Assembly: GCF_024029355.1 (NCBI RefSeq)
Contig: NZ_CP097117.1
Location: 868,001-932,000, forward strand
Source of the DNA: Fructilactobacillus cliffordii
GTDB lineage: Bacteria > Bacillota > Bacilli > Lactobacillales > Lactobacillaceae
Direction of reading: 5' to 3'
DNA length: 64,000 nt
Each line of letters starts with the position of its first letter. Position 1 is the stretch's first letter. Under the pieces are notes generated by a model that worked only from the letters and a program-made list of their open reading frames with translations, was not told where the DNA came from and searched no databases. Both the position numbers and the translations under genes were made by a program. Below, one piece after another: positions 62,423 through 64,000 of this stretch.

Positions 62423-62558
62423 ATTTAGTTTTTACAGTGTTTTTCTATTAAGAATTTAAGCTGATGATGTTCCCATTTTAGGGTTAATTTGTGGTAAGGA
62501 AATTAAAATGATATATCAAAGATAAATATTCTAATTTAAAGCTAGTGAAAATTGTTCA

Positions 62559-62612
62559 TGTTATAATTCTAATTAGAAACTACGGTTTATTGAGATTTTA
62601 ATCTAATTAGAT
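62559..62612 (+). promoter_or_regulatory. Surface-protein promoter with paired CTAATTAG palindromes
   Basis: An extended -10 TGTTATAAT (62559-62567) is followed at once by the palindrome TTCTAATTAGAA (62567-62578). A second palindrome, ATCTAATTAGAT (62601-62612), lies 34 bp further on, about three helical turns. Both share CTAATTAG and lie before the surface-protein gene. Confidence 0.45.
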
Positions 62613-62644
62613 AGCAGTAAAAACAATACGAAAGGATGGAATTA

Positions 62645-64000
62645 ATGAAGCGAATAGTTGAGCAACAAACTCGTCGGTATAAAATGTATAAATCCGGCAA
62701 AAAGTGGATTTTTGCCGCAGTGGTCACTACGGCTATCATGTCATCAACTTATTTAACGGTTCAAGCTGAGACAACGAACCCGAGTGTAAGCAATGAAATG
62801 CCCGTGAAGGATACGAGCGCTACTGATTCAAGTCAGCAAGCAACCACAACGACGCATTCGAATCTTACTAATAATGAGGCTGATACCAGAAATGGTCAGG
62901 TTGTCCCGGTTGAATCTCAACCTCAAAGTGATGCTGTGGAGAGTCAAACGGGAACTAGCAGCGAAACAGAACAAGGAGTTAATGCGGGGGAATCAACTAA
63001 ACCGGACGGAACTAGCTCATTTGCTTCTGCGACGCAACCAACCGATACAAGTAATGAAAGTCTAACAGTTGATTCAAGCCAGCCTGCTAAACCGGGTGCA
63101 ACCAATCAACAACCGAATGATTTAGAGGGGGCTAACCAGCAACCTAGTAATCAAACGGTTCCGCAGGATAAGCCAGCGACGACAACTTCTGACACGGATA
63201 ACCAACTTCAGACCATTAATAATATGATAGTTAAACTAGCGGTTAGTGACAATCAAGCCATGATGACTTCGGTAGTTCCAGATCCAGCACTGCAAAAGGC
63301 GATTGCCGATGCTTATAACCAAAGCTTTTATCCTAGTTTGAACAAAACGATTCAAGAAATCACAGTGGCAGATATGCAAGCGATTAAAACGCTGCGAATC
63401 CCTTCATTTGGAAGCACTGGATATCAAGTTCTACCGCAAACTTTTGAAGGAATTCAGTACTGTACCAATTTAAAAACACTTTTTATTAGTTCCGCCGGGA
63501 ACACAGATGTTCCGAGTGACATTGATTTTTCTGCCATTGCAAAGATAACTAGCCTAGAACGATTGGACTTTGACGTCGTTCCTTTTACGACTGATAAGTT
63601 GCCCGATTTAAGCAAGTTACCATCTCTAAAAAAATTATCTATTGATCAAAGTGCTGGAGGTGATTTTTGGGCAGAGAGCTCCAATCGACTTGATAATTCA
63701 GTTTTTAAGTTGTTAGAACAGTGTCATGGATTGACTACTTTATCGATTGAAGGAACCAACATTGATTCCTTGATGGGATTAGTTGGTGTGAAAATGGCTA
63801 ATCCCAATTTGTCCACAATCATCTTTAGTAAGAATCGAATTAAAGATCTCAGCGTGTTAAAGCAAGGTTTAAATTTGGATAATGTCACTAGAATTGTTGT
63901 TAGCCAGCAGCAAGTTAGTTCCGAATATACTTTAAATCATAATGATTTTTCTTATAATCCAGAGACTCAGCAATTATCATTGCCATTTAGTAAGTTAAAG
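62645..64000 (+). CDS. KxYKxGKxW-type leucine-rich-repeat surface protein (3' end off the window)
   Basis: The frame from ATG 62645 (AAAGGATGG upstream) stays open for 452 codons to the edge. Residues 13-21 fit the KxYKxGKxW signal motif (KMYKSGKKW); the signal helix ends in VQA with cleavage expected after Ala41. Residues about 42-200 are Ser/Thr/Gln/Asn-rich with no Cys, a wall-spanning or glycosylated linker. From about residue 215 come leucine-rich repeats (ITSLERLDFDVVPF, LPSLKKLSIDQS, CHGLTTLSIEGTNI, NPNLSTIIFSKNRI). Such proteins are exported adhesins, usually with an LPxTG or MucBP end, which would be off-window. Confidence 0.85.
   Translation, partial: MKRIVEQQTRRYKMYKSGKKWIFAAVVTTAIMSSTYLTVQAETTNPSVSNEMPVKDTSATDSSQQATTTTHSNLTNNEADTRNGQVVPVESQPQSDAVESQTGTSSETEQGVNAGESTKPDGTSSFASATQPTDTSNESLTVDSSQPAKPGATNQQPNDLEGANQQPSNQTVPQDKPATTTSDTDNQLQTINNMIVKLAVSDNQAMMTSVVPDPALQKAIADAYNQSFYPSLNKTIQEITVADMQAIKTLRIPSFGSTGYQVLPQTFEGIQYCTNLKTLFISSAGNTDVPSDIDFSAIAKITSLERLDFDVVPFTTDKLPDLSKLPSLKKLSIDQSAGGDFWAESSNRLDNSVFKLLEQCHGLTTLSIEGTNIDSLMGLVGVKMANPNLSTIIFSKNRIKDLSVLKQGLNLDNVTRIVVSQQQVSSEYTLNHNDFSYNPETQQLSLPFSKLK

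Larger units (their letters stand above)
62275..62482. repeat. 208 bp element bounded by 14 bp inverted repeats
   Basis: CCTAAAATGGGAAC (62275-62288) and its exact reverse complement GTTCCCATTTTAGG (62469-62482) bound a 208 bp AT-rich segment. Inside are a palindromic promoter-like site and a broken reading frame. MITE-like, or a degraded module. No clear target-site duplication. The wider gap 62124-62644 holds no intact gene. Confidence 0.5.

Noticed and set aside
1..64000. CRISPR array, prophage, integrase or intact insertion sequence
   Set aside because: No regularly spaced repeats, phage genes, transposase or recombinase frames were seen; the only mobile-like trace is the 208 bp element at 62.3 kb.

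Overview
The window is the replication-origin region of a low-to-medium GC Gram-positive chromosome, almost certainly a lactic acid bacterium of the Lactobacillaceae. Pointers are the order rpmH-rnpA-yidC-khpB-mnmE-mnmG on one side of dnaA and dnaN-yaaA-recF-gyrB-gyrA-rpsF-ssb-rpsR-gdpP-rplI-dnaB on the other, RexAB in place of RecBCD, PepC, a CitM/malic enzyme plus citrate lyase cluster, and a KxYKxGKxW surface protein. A heterofermentative lactobacillus (for example Fructilactobacillus or a relative) is a guess only; genus cannot be fixed from these genes without a database.

Layout. 1-2.5 kb: WalRK two-component system (walK cut by the left edge), then tRNA-Lys. 2.9-4.8 kb: a lone MenA-type prenyltransferase and an EamA transporter, converging on one terminator. 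4.9-18.6 kb: core replication and translation genes on the minus strand (guaC, dnaB, rplI, gdpP, rpsR-ssb-rpsF, gyrA, gyrB, recF, yaaA, dnaN). 18.65-20.55 kb: bipartite oriC around dnaA, with DnaA boxes on both sides and a box/DnaA-trio/AT-rich unwinding element between dnaN and dnaA. 20.7-26.6 kb: rpmH to mnmG on the plus strand. Strand orientation switches at oriC, as expected for two diverging forks.

Right arm. 26.6-33.9 kb: a hydrolase and the citrate fermentation cluster (citM/mae, citC, D, E, F, X, G), without a permease or regulator. 33.9-39.7 kb: esterase, signal peptidase, PepC, a broken transporter, cardiolipin synthase and Tag glycosylase. 39.8-42.7 kb: a polar amino acid ABC importer. 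42.9-43.6 kb: an overlapping YbgA/pyrimidine-dimer-glycosylase-like pair. 43.7-46.3 kb: a D,D-carboxypeptidase and a purine permease. 46.5-54.3 kb: NAD-binding protein and RexBA. 54.3-60.5 kb: two sugar transporters (one under a cre site), small proteins, an NCS1 permease and a TPP-riboswitch-controlled ykoE. 60.5-64 kb: an AT-richer accessory stretch with gene remnants, an inverted-repeat-bounded 208 bp element, a lipoprotein and the start of a large leucine-rich-repeat surface protein.

Points I consider most worth checking: six parS or parS-like sites within about 28 kb of oriC although no parAB is present; the YbgA/dimer-glycosylase pair, which parallels the ybgA-phr pair of E. coli; a 13 bp element shared by the guaC and purine-permease leaders; a possible attenuator before mnmE; and the broken genes and operators at the right edge. 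I saw no prophage, CRISPR array or intact transposase.
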